Origin: Desmodesmus armatus
Lineage: Eukaryota; Chlorophyta; Chlorophyceae; Sphaeropleales; Scenedesmaceae
Assembly: GCA_007449985.2 (NCBI GenBank)
Contig: VIIQ02000587.1
Coordinates: 372,001-436,000, forward strand
DNA: 64,000 nucleotides
Direction: 5' to 3'
In this document: positions 1 to 12,700 of the stretch, piece by piece
Position numbering within the stretch: position 1 is the stretch's first letter
How the letters are laid out: the number at the start of each line of letters is the position of its first letter
Notes under the pieces: generated by a model
The model's database searches: none
What the model was told of the DNA's origin: nothing
What the model saw: only the letters and a program-made list of their open reading frames with translations
Translations under genes and position numbers: made by a program

Positions 1-3000
1 CACCACCCTCGAATGGCCAATGCAGCGCACCTCATGGCACAGCTGCTGCAGCTGGGCCTCAAATGTCTGCTGTGTGTCTGGCAGATCCCCATCAGGGTTG
101 AGCAGGTAGAAGCTGGCCGACAGCTGCAGGGGTTGAGGCCCACCCTGGTGGCTGCCTGGTGCTGCTGCCTCTTTCAGCTTCACTGCCAGCCCTGCAGCAA
201 ATGCAAGGCCAGGGCACCTGCACACCCAGGTTAACCAATGCAACTGGTTAGGGAAGGGCCAGAAAGCGCAATTGGGGTTGTTCGGCTGAGCTAGATGGGT
301 GCGACAATAGCTTGATTATGCAAGGATCAAAGGGATCCCACCAGGCTGCCCATGCCAATCGACAAATGCTGCTGGTGCTTTGCTTTGTGCGTACATGGCA
401 AGCCGCACCAGAGGCAACTGAACAAAAGTCACTCTGTGCAGGATGAGGTTTGAAACATGGCACCCCAGGATCCAGCTGCTCCTGACGCATCTTTGAGGCT
501 GCTTCCTGTTTCCGTACAGGGTGCCCAGGTCAGGCCTGAAGCACAGACCAGTGAAGGCAACAGCATCAACCACGGCACCCACCTGCACATGTTGACCTCC
601 CGCAGTCCAGCACAGCTCTCCCAGGGCAGCTGCTGCAGCCCGTCACCCAGCACAAGGATCACCGCAGCCTGCCTGCTGCCCAGCTGGCCACAGTCCACAG
701 CAGCAGCTCCTGCTCCACCAGCCTGCCCTGTGCTCTTGCCGGACCCTGCAAACGACACCCCGCGCCGCCCCTTGACAGGCACTGCTGGCGGGGGCTGCTG
801 GCTGGTGCTGGCGCTGCTGCTGCTGCAGCTGGACATGATGACGTCATCAGCTGCCGCACTGCTGCAAGCTCTGTCGCCCTCAGCAAGGTCGGCCCATGTC
901 TGCTGCCCTGCCGGATGCTTGCGCTGCGGCTTTGCGGCTGGCTTGTCAGCAGCACCCAGGCGCGTGCTGCCCGCACTGCTGCTGCTGGTCAGCCCCTCAC
1001 TGATAGCTGGGACGCTGCTCGTCAGGCCCTTCAACCTGCTGCGCCTGCTGGCATGGCGGGCAATACTGGGTGGCACCGCAACAGCAGCACCCAGGGGCCC
1101 TGCTGACGCCGCTGTACTGCCTCCCTCACCCTGCTGCTCCTCAGCCCCAACAGCAGCTTCAAAGCTCACCTTGCTGCGTCTGGCTGTCTGCTGAGTTGCT
1201 GTTGCAGCTGCACAAGTCGGCACCACCACCCTGCGGGACCTTGATGCAACACAAGGAGTAGCCGAGCCTTGGAGGGCTTGCAGGGGGCGCCTGGCAGGGG
1301 TGATGCTGCTCAAACCCCCATCAGCCTGCACAGAGTTCATCCCCTTCATGCCTAACACCTGACCAGCGCTGGACCTGCGAGCAGCACCTGCGGCTGCTGC
1401 TGTACACGCCTGCTGCTTGTTGGTTGCTGCAGCGGCTGCCTTGACAGCGGCGTGTGCAGCTTCCATGTCTGACAGCAGCCGCTGAAGGTGCAGGCCGTCC
1501 ATGCGCTGCTGTGCCAGGGTGCTCAGGTCCTGCACTGCAACGGCCAGCTCTGCTGTGGCACAGCTGTCAAAGTGGCCGACCAGCAGGGCCAGCATCTGAC
1601 CCAGTAGCTGCTTGGACTTGTCATCTGCACACCACACATGCAGAAACAGGCACACATACAGTTGAGCAACAACCGGATGTTACTCACTGCACAACACACA
1701 TCGACTCTACGGCAGTAGCAAAACAGCCTCGGCACCTTGATGCGTACCAGCTTCACCACACGTGCTGCCGCATGCATACTGAACATAAGGACAGTGTGCC
1801 TCGCACGCCCACAGAAGCCGTGTTGCTGCCTACCCGTTGCCCCCACTTACCCAGCACACTGTCAAAGTGTTCAGACACAATCGCTTGCCCAGCCGCTGCC
1901 GCTGCTTCCTCTACTGCTGCCTGTCCCGGCTGCATCAACAAGCAGCGCCAGGGCCCCAGCCACTGCCTGTCCAGCTGCTGCACCAGCTGTGACATACGCT
2001 GGTCCTGTCCCACCCGCTGCTGCCACCAGGCAGACTTTCCTGCAGCAGTGCTGAGGGAGCCGCTGCTGGCAGCAGCCATGCTGGCAGACGCATCGGACAG
2101 CACAGCCTGCACGCCAGCCAGCATGTCTGACATGCGCATCTGCTCACACGGACTGCACAGCACAGCACAGCACACGCATCACAGCACAAAGGGCGGCACA
2201 GTTTTTCAGCATCCAGCTAGCTGCAGCTCCCTTTCAGCAATCTTTTTGGGCTGTTGTGGACCAAACAAACGCCAACACACCAAAAAAACTCACTGAATGA
2301 CCTGCTGGCCAGTTGCAGCCGATGACACGTGGACTGAGGCTGTTGCATGATGTGTGCGTGTGCGCACCTGTTGGCATCAGCAGATCGCCCCAGCAGTTGC
2401 ACCAGTAGGGCAGTGCCCAGGCCTCCATCCTCATCCAGCAGCACCCGGCTCAGCATCAGCCCGTCACCCCCACACTCGCCAGGTCCACTGTGCCATGACT
2501 GCCTGCTGACACTGCAGACAGCAACGCCGCGTGGCAGCTGCTGCAGCCTGGCCACCAGCCAAGCCTCCCCAGCCTCGTCAACAGCCCTTGCCAGCCGCTG
2601 CAGCTTCACTGAAGGCGGGCTGTCGCTCTTGCAGCACTGCTGCGCTGCTGCTGCCACCTGCTGCAGCACTTGACCAAAGCACAGATGAGGGTGAGAAAAC
2701 GCGACCGAGCTGCTGCCGCTGCTGCCTGATGCTGGCTGTGGGTCCTCGGCTGCACCGTTTGGTCGTGGCTGCCTGCTGACAGCGAGCATGAGCTGCCGCT
2801 GCGTTGCGGATGCACCTGTGAAGCAGTCACCACAGGAGCAGGGGAAAGGTGTGGAGATGCGGATGGTGTGCGGCACATGCAAACAAGGGTACAGCAACAT
2901 GCGTACTGATAGCATGGCTTTGTTGTATGCTGTTTGCAGAAAGTGCCATCATGGCGCCCATGCAGAAATTCTTCTTGCAGTGCCACAGTGTCTGCGCTCA

Positions 3001-6000
3001 AGCTGGCTTTTGTCAGGGTGGCGTGGCAATAAAGAGACTTGCACGCAAAACCCTCGCAGCCACCCATTACTCACCCAACGCCATGTGGTGGAACATGAGC
3101 GCCCCTTGAACGGCACCAACGGTTGCAAGCGCGCCGCTCAGCAACCCACATGCCCGCCTGAGCAGCAGCGGCTGCTGTGAGCTGTACTGGGCAGCCTGCA
3201 GGACACTGCACAGCCATGCTGCAGGGTCAGCCACTGCCTCTGAGGATCTCCCAGCACTGGATGTCCTGCAGGAGCTACCTGGCTTGCTGTCCTGTCTTCT
3301 CTCAGCTGCCACACCCGCTGCCTTGACACGCCTGCCCCTGCCTGACCCTGGCTTGTCTTCACTGGTGCTGCTAGCTGCTGCTTGCGGCGGCGCTGAAGCC
3401 CTAGCACCTGCCTGGCGCCGCCTGCTGTGGCTTGAGGTGCTGGTGGTGTTAGCATTGAGACTGCTGCCCTGGGTGTCTGCAGCACTGGCAAACTCTGCGA
3501 GCAGGTCATTGTTGTGGCTGCCGCTTTGGAAGCCGACCAGGGTGAGGCTGTTGCTGCTCGCGCAGCTGTCAGACGGCCACACGGGCTGCCTCAAAGACAA
3601 CAGCTCCAGCTGCACAGCTGACCAAGTGGTGGGCCATGGCCCACACGAGCACCTGTAGCAGCACACAAAAAGCACTGTCTGGCACTTACAGCCATGCATG
3701 GCAATTAAGCAAGGCTGGATGCGTGCACACACGGAACCTGAACCTACAGCACCCTGCAGTCAGCTTCTGGCTTGATGCAAAGGGACACCTGCAGCCTACC
3801 TCTGACAGCTTGGCTGCCCTGCAGCCTCCAGCATCGCAGACGCCTCCGCCAGCAAGGCCACTGCCCCCTCCTCATCCTGCAGCTGCTGCCGGCAGCTGGC
3901 CAACTGCAGCAACATCTGTGCGTGCTGAGACACCAACCACAAACCCTGGCTGGGGCCACTGGCGCCATCAGCCCACTCCTGCAGCGCCGAGACGCCTTCC
4001 TGCAGCCTGCCCTCTGCCTCTGCTACCTGACCTGAAGCAGACGCCACAGCAGCCTGGGCAGACGCCACAGCCGCAGCTGCAAGGGTTGCCACAGCAGAGT
4101 GCTGCCCTTGCTCCTGGCGGCCGATATCGCGAAGCTCTCCTGCGATCTGAGACAGCTGTGTGGCAGCTGCTGCTGCTGCAGCTGCCTTCTCTGCCTGCCC
4201 CATGCGGCTGCACACACTGCTCAGGTTGGCTTGCGCGAGAGCAGCACTGCTGTAGCACCCGGCACTGCAGCTGAGCCTGTGTAGCTGCTTCAGTGCCCGC
4301 GCGGCATCAGTAGGGTTGCCAGCAGCATCCAGCACCCATGCCTGCAGCCACAGCCCTGTCATATACAGTCCCAGGGCATGGGCGCGCATACCCGCACTGC
4401 AGGCTCCCGCCAAACTCATGCAGGCAGAGTTCACGCTGCCACTCTGTGCGGAACTGCTTGAGCTGAGCACCAGCTTGCAGCGCCGCAGAGCATCCTCTAC
4501 GCCTGCTGCTGCAGCAGCAGTATCCCCTGCCCATGCTGCCGCTTCAGCAGCACCCAGCTCATCCTTCACCTGCTGCAGCAGTTGCCACCCAGATGCTGAT
4601 CCGGTGTGTTGGTAGCTGTGAGTGCCAAGCGCATGGAGCGCCCGTGCACGGGCCTGAAGCTCACAGGCACAGGCTGGCAGCTGCTGCTGTGCTGTGGTTG
4701 AGCAAGCAGTGCCACTGCACTCAGCATCCATGCTGTCAGCCCTGCTCCCACTGGAGCTGCCGCCGCCAGCTGATAAGCCTGCAGTTGGCAAACTGCTCAG
4801 AAAAGCCCTCTGCACCAACAAAGACAGCCCAGCGCACCCCGCTGTGCTGCACCCGTCCTGCATGAGGGCCAGCAGTGGGGCTAACTGCTGACTGGCCTGT
4901 TGGCTGAGTGCGCGGGACAGTTGCCCCAGCACAGCCAAGCTGGCTTGCTGGATGTGCATCCAGTCCTGCAGTGCGGCCACATGCCACGCCTGCAGCACGG
5001 CTACAGCTGCCTCCTCAGCACACCACGGCATACAGCTGCTGCTGCTGCTGCGGCTGTCCCGCTTGTGTGAGGTTTTGGCACTGCTGTCAGCATTGATAGC
5101 TGCCATGTGCGCTTCGAACAGTGCCAAGCTGTCCTGCAGACAGCCATGAGCCTGCTGCCATGCTGCAACCACACCTGCAGGCACTGTGCCGCCGCTGCCG
5201 CTGCCACCGCCGCTGCTGCTGGTGTCATGGTGACTGTCAGCGTCACCCTCAGAGGCCGCCTCAGCTGCTGGCCCCAGATGCCCCTGCTGTGCAGCAACCC
5301 TGCCACGTCCCGCAGGGCCGCTTTCAGGGCCCTGTGCAGCCTCACCCCCCACAACCTTCTGCGCCAGCACCAAGCCCAGCAAGCAGTGGCACAGCGCCGC
5401 CGCCAGGAGTGTGTTAGGGTCAGCTGCTGCCCAGTGCTGCTGACTTCCTACAGCCGCACCAGAGGTGTTACCCATGGTGACATCTGAGGGCTGCTGCTGC
5501 TTGGGCTGCTTGGCACCTGCTGCCCGCCTGCCCTTCTTACTGGGCCCCCCTGATGTCCCTGCTGCCGTCTTTGGTGGTGTTGCTGCAGGCTGCAGCACTG
5601 CCATGAAGCACTGACAGGCCTCTGACAGCACAACCTGGGCATCCTCCTCGGGCCCAGCAGCAACCGAGCCATTGGCCCCAAAAGGCTGGTGCGCTGTCAG
5701 CAGCAGCTGCAGCATGCCTGTAGCCATGAGGCCCTCCCCCTGAGCCCTTCCTGTCAGGCCCCTGCTGATGGATGCACTGTGGGCTGAAAGCTCCTGCAGC
5801 AGCTGCACTGCCGCAGCGGACTGCCCGGCCACCCCTGCTGCTGCTATCTGCGAGAGGGCACTGCCCTCCAGCCAGCATAGCCTGTGGAGGGGCAGGTCAG
5901 GGGAGCTGCTGCGGCCACTTGAGCCAGTAGCTGCTGCTTCAGAGGTCAGCTGCAGCACGGAGCGAAGGGACACAGTCCGTTGCTGGTGCTTGCTGCGGGT

Positions 6001-8757
6001 GTCGTTGCCTGGCAAGGGCAAGAAAGCAGCACACATGCAGCTACTTGACCTGCCCGCTGCGTGTGCAGGAGGTTCACAGCTGTGGCCCCCGCCTGCTGCA
6101 ACCACACAGCGCAGCCTGCAGTAGCTCCTGAGCGTGCTCTGCCACTGCTGTCGGATGCCCTGCTGCTCGCTGTCTGCCAGCTGCAGGACCAGACCCCCTG
6201 CAAGCTGCATCATCCCCTCAACCGACGCACAGGTGCAGCACGCTGTGCAGCTGGAGCACCCAGCCGGCCGCTCAGCTGCTGCAGTTGCTGCCGGCATGCT
6301 GCCAATGGCTCGCGCTGATGTGCCCGCGCCAGGGGCTGCGCCAGCTGCTTTGCAGGCGAGGCTGATGTACGGTTTGATGGCCTGCAGGAAAGCTGCCACT
6401 GTTTGGACTGTTCTGCTGGATGCACTTGCTGCTTCACTGCTGCCCGGCGATGCAGGACCACTGGCATCACCCAGGCCAGAATAAGCTACAGCAGCTGCAA
6501 ACCTGCACATCACGACCTGCAGCCACAGTGCGGCTGCAAACTTGTGGCTGCTGCTGCACCACGCGGCTTCAGATGCTGCAGCAGCACTGCTGACTGACAG
6601 GGCGGTGGCCTGAAGCTTGTCTGCCAATAGCTCAACAGCCGCAGTGTCGCATGCGCTGCTGTGGCTTCTCTGCTGCAGGGCAGCACCCTGCAGGTCCTGC
6701 CAGGCAATGAGCTGTGAGACAGCGGCAGTCAGCTGCTGTTGCAACTGCAGCAGCAGCCCGCTCATGGGCACGGTTGTGCACTGCTTGCTGTTGCCCTTGC
6801 TGGAGCTGCGGGAACCAGGTGCCTTGTTTCTGGCCCCAGCGCTGCTTGTTGCACTATGCGACTCTGCTGCTGACCCTGCAGGCAGCCTGCAGGGTCCGGA
6901 ACCCTGACCGCCAGGCAGCCAGCAGCGTGCAACGCAGCCTGCAGTGCTTGCCAGCATGCTGGCTATCAGCGTGGTGGTGGGCCCTGCCTGCCCTTGGTCT
7001 GTTGCTGTGTGCTGCCATGCTGCCCCGTGGTAGGATGCCAGGCTGACGGCGAGCTGGTGGACTGACAGGGGAGCGTCTGCACAGAAAAGAACAATCAGCG
7101 TCAAGGCACATGTAGTGCATGCGCATGGACACTATGCTTCCTTCTGGCTTGAATGTGAGCAGTTTTCTCGTGCCATGCCTCATGCAAGATGTCATGTGTG
7201 CCAGCAAAGAGTTGAGAACATCAACTCAGACAGCAGATTAGTCTCTGATACGCTACAGTGGTGGCATGATGAGCCTGGACGGTCAAGATTCTTTGAGCTG
7301 TATGCCGCTGCACCCTCACCTCCAGACATCTGTGTGGTTGCCCATGCCTGCAGCCGCAGCAGGGCCTGCTGCACTTCTGCTGCATCTGGGCACTGCAGCC
7401 AGCACACGCCTGCTTCTGCCACCCCGACAACCCCAAGCTGCTGCAGCTGCTGCTTGACATGCTGAGCACTAGCCTCAGCTGCTGCTGCAAGGGCTGTGTT
7501 ATCCTCATGCGACACACTTGCCCTGCAGCTGCTGCACATGACCGCCAGCAACAGCACTGTGCTCCCCTGAAGCAAGGCCTGATCAGGGCCGCACTCCTGT
7601 GTCAGCAGGCTGGCCACACATGCTGACATGCTGTCTGCGCTCAGCTGAACATGGGCTGCAACCTGCTGCAGGCACACCAGTATCACTGCCAACGGCACAT
7701 CAGATTGGTCGCCTGCTGTGTCGTCAGCTTGTGCTGCCTTGCTGCTGCGGCTGCTTGCCACAGGGGCAGCAGCGTGAGGCTGGCATGCTGCATGCCGGAG
7801 CGCCACCAGGACGCAGTGCTGCAGGCAGGCTGGCAGCTGCTGACAGGCCTTCACAGCAACCTGCAAGCACACACAGGCATGCATGGTTGAACGCTCCTGA
7901 AAGGGTGCCAGTGCTGGTGCGTTCAGAGCAGGGGTCAGAACTGCTGTTATGCGGCAGCAAGGCCAGCTGCACGGAGGTGAAGGGGCAGAGTTGGCCATGT
8001 GGAGCCTCTCACCTGCTGTGGCAACCCCGAGAGACCACTGAGGTGGGCTGCTGCAACAAGTGAAGCCAGTAGCTGCTGCAGCTCTGCCTCCAGGTGGCTG
8101 GGTACGCCCTGATCCTTGCACTGTGCTGCCACTTCTTGACCCAACGCTGTAACCGCCTGCATGCAGTGCATCCATTGCTCAGTGGGTGGTGCAACTGCAG
8201 GTATGTCGCATAAGCCGCTGCTGCATCAGGTTGCATGGACGTACCTTTAGCAGGCATTTCGCCAGTGTTCCTGCGTTCTGAGCGACTGCTGAGGGTGCTT
8301 GCTGCCTGCATGCAGCAACGAGCATGGGCAAACACAACAAAGGTGGTCCGTCAGTGCCAGCCCCAAGACTGCTGATGCAGTCTGCAATTACCGCCAGGTG
8401 CATCCTGAGTGCATCCTACCTGAGTGCTGACAGCAGCTCGCTGACTGCAGCATTCAGCCTTGGCAGGTCTTCCAGATCTGGTGGTCGAGCTTCAGCCGTG
8501 CATATCACGACGTTGAGGGTTGAGCCCACCAGCAGATCGCCCAGGCAGCGACTGTTGTTGGCCCCGCCAGACAAGGCAGCTGTGACTTGATGCAGCAGCA
8601 AGTAACCCTGCTGCAAGGCATCTTTGAAGCTTCCACCAGCTATCAACTGCCTGATGGACTTGTACTGCTCCAAGCACTGTGTTTCATTGGCGATGCTGCT
8701 GTTGCAGCCCTTGGTGCTGCGAGCACTACGTCCCTGACGGGACTGTGAAGATGACAT
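1..8757 (-). CDS. ESP1: Separase (sister-chromatid cohesion protease), C terminus missing
   Basis: Separase cleaves the cohesin kleisin at anaphase (peptidase family C50). The identification rests on two family motifs near the window start: LPWES (about 600-640, after a hydrophobic VILVLGDGLQQ strand) and FYLLNPDGDLPDTQ (about 60-125), which match the strand before the catalytic domain and the xYxLNPxxDLxxTQ motif of plant and animal separases. The catalytic His and Cys follow these motifs and lie beyond base 1, so activity cannot be judged. Upstream lies an alpha-helical, TPR/ARM-like, Ala/Gln/Ser-rich region, mostly one long exon (about 3800-7080), with more exons at about 7320-7865, 8010-8200, 8243-8310 and 8420-8757. 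The first Met is taken at 8757 (MSSSQSRQGRS). Exon edges in the N-terminal half are approximate, and the phase between 8243 and 8200 is not resolved. The long N-terminal part is low-complexity and would not have identified the gene by itself. Confidence 0.85.
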
Positions 8758-9711
8758 TTCACCTAGAATGCTGCTCCAAACATGCAGCAGACCTGCCCTT
8801 GCTCACAGCAGACCATGCATCATCAGACACCTGGCAGGCTGGTTCTGCATTGCTGCCTATGATACAGAGCGTAGACGCACATCAATGCTGGACTTATGCA
8901 AAGCAATGTTGCTGTTAGACGACGCTATCTACTGCATCGTCGACAGTCACGCTTCAGTTTGAACGACAGTTGAAGCACCCTAAACCCGGATCGAGACCAA
9001 TATGGTTCGCTTGAAGCAGCTGTGCATCCGCTTTCGTAATAAACGCTCACGGTGATGGTCACCCGCCCGCCTCAGCTTGCCTTTCTCTGCTGTACCTGCT
9101 GAATCTGATCTGTGAACTGGGTGAAGCGCGTTGTGTTACAAAGGGGATGCCAAGGGGAAAACTGTGCAGCAGAGGAAAGGCTGCAACACTGGCAACCCAA
9201 GCATACACAAGCACGCAGCATCCGACAGAAACGGTTGCATGCACGGATCATGCCACGTCACGCATGGTGACACCAGACGGCCAGTGTGTTCAGACACATA
9301 GCACACGCACAACTGCTACACCAAGGGACTGCCCTTGGTGCACAACGGTGCCAGTAAACAGAACCCAACAGGTCACCGGCAGCACACACCACAACAACCA
9401 CAAGCTGCCTATCAAAAACCCTGCAAGTACATGTAAGCCCGAAACAGTGCATGGCACCCCCCGACGCACAGCAAGCACAATGCAACACAACCACAGCACC
9501 TTGCCCCAGCTAGTACGCTTCCCACGGCTGTGACACAAATGCAGAGACGCAGATGACGCCCCACATCATATCACGCCCAGGGATGGGCCCCTAGTGCAAG
9601 CCATGGGCTCCAGGTGGTGCCATCAACATCACAGCCTGCCGTAGCTGGGACTACAGGCCGGCTCCTCCGTCTGCAGCTAGCACTGCAGTAACTGCCAGCA
9701 CAGTGCCACGC
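8758..9711. other. Intergenic region between separase and Tudor-SN
   Basis: This stretch holds the presumed separase promoter and 5' UTR (high-coordinate side of 8757) and the Tudor-SN 3' UTR. The reading frames in it are short and show no conserved motif. No clear TATA box or repeat array was seen. Confidence 0.5.
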
Positions 9712-12700
9712 TCACTTCTTCTTGCCCCAGGCAGGGGGTGGGCGAGGGGCGGGCTCGTCGTCGTCGCTGTCCCCAGGGTCACCGTGCTCCCAGATGCCCC
9801 TGTGCGCCTTGCGCGCGTCGTCCTCGGCATCAGCCAGGGCCTCACAGGCTGCCTTCAGAGTGGGGTCACGGATCTGCACAGTGGTGAAAAGGCGGCACAT
9901 GCGCAACTGTTTGACTACTGGCTTGTTGCCTGCGATACAACTGTATGCAAACATAGCAGGCAAGAAAGCACATCTACCTGAACACTGGGAGGTGCCCACT
10001 GCTGCCGTTACCATCCAAGGCAAACAGGCATCGGCTGCCATCCCGGCTCGGTTTTCGTTTGTTGTGGCAAGCACAGCATGGAGAACAAAGTGCTTTCTGA
10101 GGAAGCTGCAGCAACACACCTTGTGCAGACGCGGCAGGCGTGCCAGACCCTCCAGCAGCATCTCACGGGCCACATCCAGCTTCTCGTCCCCATCGGCCTT
10201 CAGCACCACCTGCAGCTTGTCGGCTGCCTTGCGGGGGTGCTTCTCGCGGGCACCCAGGCCGCGCTCACGCCTCACCACGGTGGCTGTGAAGCGCTTGCCG
10301 TTGCCCACCAGCTGAGCCAGGAAGGCTGCTGCGTCTGAGCCAAAGTCCTCCTCAAGCCCAGGCACCTACAGCATAGCAAGAAGTATGCATATAATGATGC
10401 TTGCAGTCTGGATCCTAGAAACATTAATGCAAGTCTGCTATTTACTAAAACAGTGCTAGGCCACCACCACCACAGCCCACACACGCTAGCATGCACACCA
10501 TCACCCCTGGCATGATCCACCAGACGCCTCAACACTAGCAGCTGCTGACTGACCTTGACATAGGCCAGGCATGCCGGGCGCGCCTGGGCGGGCACTGCTG
10601 ACAGGGCTGCATCCAGAGGGCGCACGTCCTCTGAGTTGAGCTTCTCCTTGTTGCCAAAGTCAATGAAGTACACCTCAAAGCGGGGCTCCTGGGGATTCAC
10701 GCGCTCGATGTAGCCACGGTACCTGCAACACGCAGCATCAGGGATGGAACACGTCAGTGCATGCCAATACTATGTCTGAGACATGCTTTGCTGCAAAGGT
10801 CCACAAGGGTAGAACAGGAAGCATACTGTGGAGAAAGACGGCTGCCTGCACAGTAATGCATGCAGCAATGCTCTCACTACCTCAGCACTACCTTGTCCCA
10901 TCACGCTCGCTGCTGACAGCTGTACATGACCTCCGCATACACAGCCGCCGGCAGCGTTGTAGTGATGCTCACCAGTTGTTGTCCAGGCTGAACTTGCCGG
11001 CACACAAGCTGCCCATCATGAGGCCTGTGCCTGCTGGCCCGTCAGCCAGGCCCAGGTTGCGCAGCTGCTCCTCCACCCAGGCAACACGGGGCTCAGCGGT
11101 GCTCTGCATGCAACAAGCCCACACAGCCTCCTCAGCACACACCAACACCACAGCGCCTCCTCAGCTACTTGGTGAATCATTGTGACGTCACACATCGTAA
11201 TGGATGCATTGAGATCTGTCCTTGTTCATGGTGTGGTGTGCTGGCTGTGGCGTATTTATGAGCGTGAATCATCATCTAACATGATAACCAACCCCCATAA
11301 ACACGACTCAGGCAGCACACCACGACATGAGCAACACCAGACCTCATTGCATGCATCATGATGTGTGCATGTGTCACAAGCACCACACAAGTCCTTGGCT
11401 TGTGCCTACTACCCAGGGCATGTCTTTGACAGAGCCAACAACGCAGCGTCCGCACCAAGCACCCTGCAGCAACAGCAGCGCAAACACCACTCAGCACCAG
11501 CGTGTGTGCCTACCTGGACAAAGAACTCGTTGCCGTTGACCACCTCTGTCACCATGACTGGCAGCCGCTCGCCAGCGCCGCTGCTGCTGGCTGCCCCGGC
11601 ATCATCGTCGTCCTCCCCAGGCACCACATCGTCCTCAGGGTTCCAGTTCTCCCACACCTGCGGCAAAAGCATCAAGCATTGACGTGTGAGAGTGCCGTCC
11701 ATGAACAGCATCAACAGAAGGGGATGTGCCTAGCATACTGGGCTGCTCTTGTTGCCTGACGCTTTTAAGCTGGCAGGGCGCATGCGCTGTGCTACTGTTG
11801 CATTCATATAGCTGGTCCATGAGCTTGGGCGCCCCTCTGCCAGATTTCGTGGATGCTGCCATGCTGCCAAAGGCCTTGCCATGAGCCTGGTGCAGCACTC
11901 CGCCATAACCTCACCTTCAGGCGTGCCTGCTTGGCGGCCTGGATGGCTGCCACCAGCTCCTGGCCACCCTTCACCCTGCAGGCATGCACAATTCAAAGGT
12001 TGCTGCCACAAGCCCCACACAAGCGGACTGAGCAGCAAGCCAAGAAACAGGCGCTCTTTGTAGGACAGCGAGTGGCCTGCTGGCTGTGTATACCAAGGTG
12101 GTCACTGCTGTTGCATTCCTGGTGCAACTCCTTGCTGGCTGGTGGGTGTTATCAAAGCATTGGACAAGCACCCAGTCCACCAACACAGGTGCTGCTGGTG
12201 CATGCTGACCTCTCAGCAGCGAAGAACTGCTGTGTCTTGGCCAGTCCCATGCGCGCCAGGGTGATGCCCAGGTTTACGGGCTTGGGGCCTGGCAGCACGA
12301 TCGTGCCCAGGAACGTGCCACCCTTGTCACAGGTCTCAATCTCGATCTCAACCTGCGCACACAAGGAGGCACCATGCGTGACGGTGAGATCGTGTGCGTG
12401 GCAGAAACTGTAGGAACACTGGCACACACACAAGCACTTGCACACCTGCACTTGGCGCACCGAGGTTGCTCAAAGCAGGTCCTCACACAGTAAGGCATAC
12501 GTCATCCGACAGGCTTGCGCTGACGTGTTACGTGTGCAGTACACCACAACATGAAACACAGCATCATCAAGACAACCCTGTCTGTACACTGTCAGTTAGT
12601 CTGTACGCGACTCACATCCCGCTGGTTGAAGTGCTCGCGTGTCCAGAGGTAGGCCTCATCACCGTAGGGCTCGCCAGCTGCGGCAGGGCGGCCACCCATC

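Noticed and set aside
457..1194. Long plus-strand open frames opposite separase (also 4316-4615, 5107-5487, 30263-31069 and others)
   Set aside because: They are antisense shadows of CTG/CAG-rich coding exons: such sequence lacks stops in several frames. Their products are Leu/Cys/Ala runs with no family motif.
9147..9533. Plus-strand frame of 128 codons in the separase/Tudor-SN gap
   Set aside because: It is Thr/His-rich with no motif and no supporting splice sites or neighbours; it overlaps an equally long meaningless minus frame.
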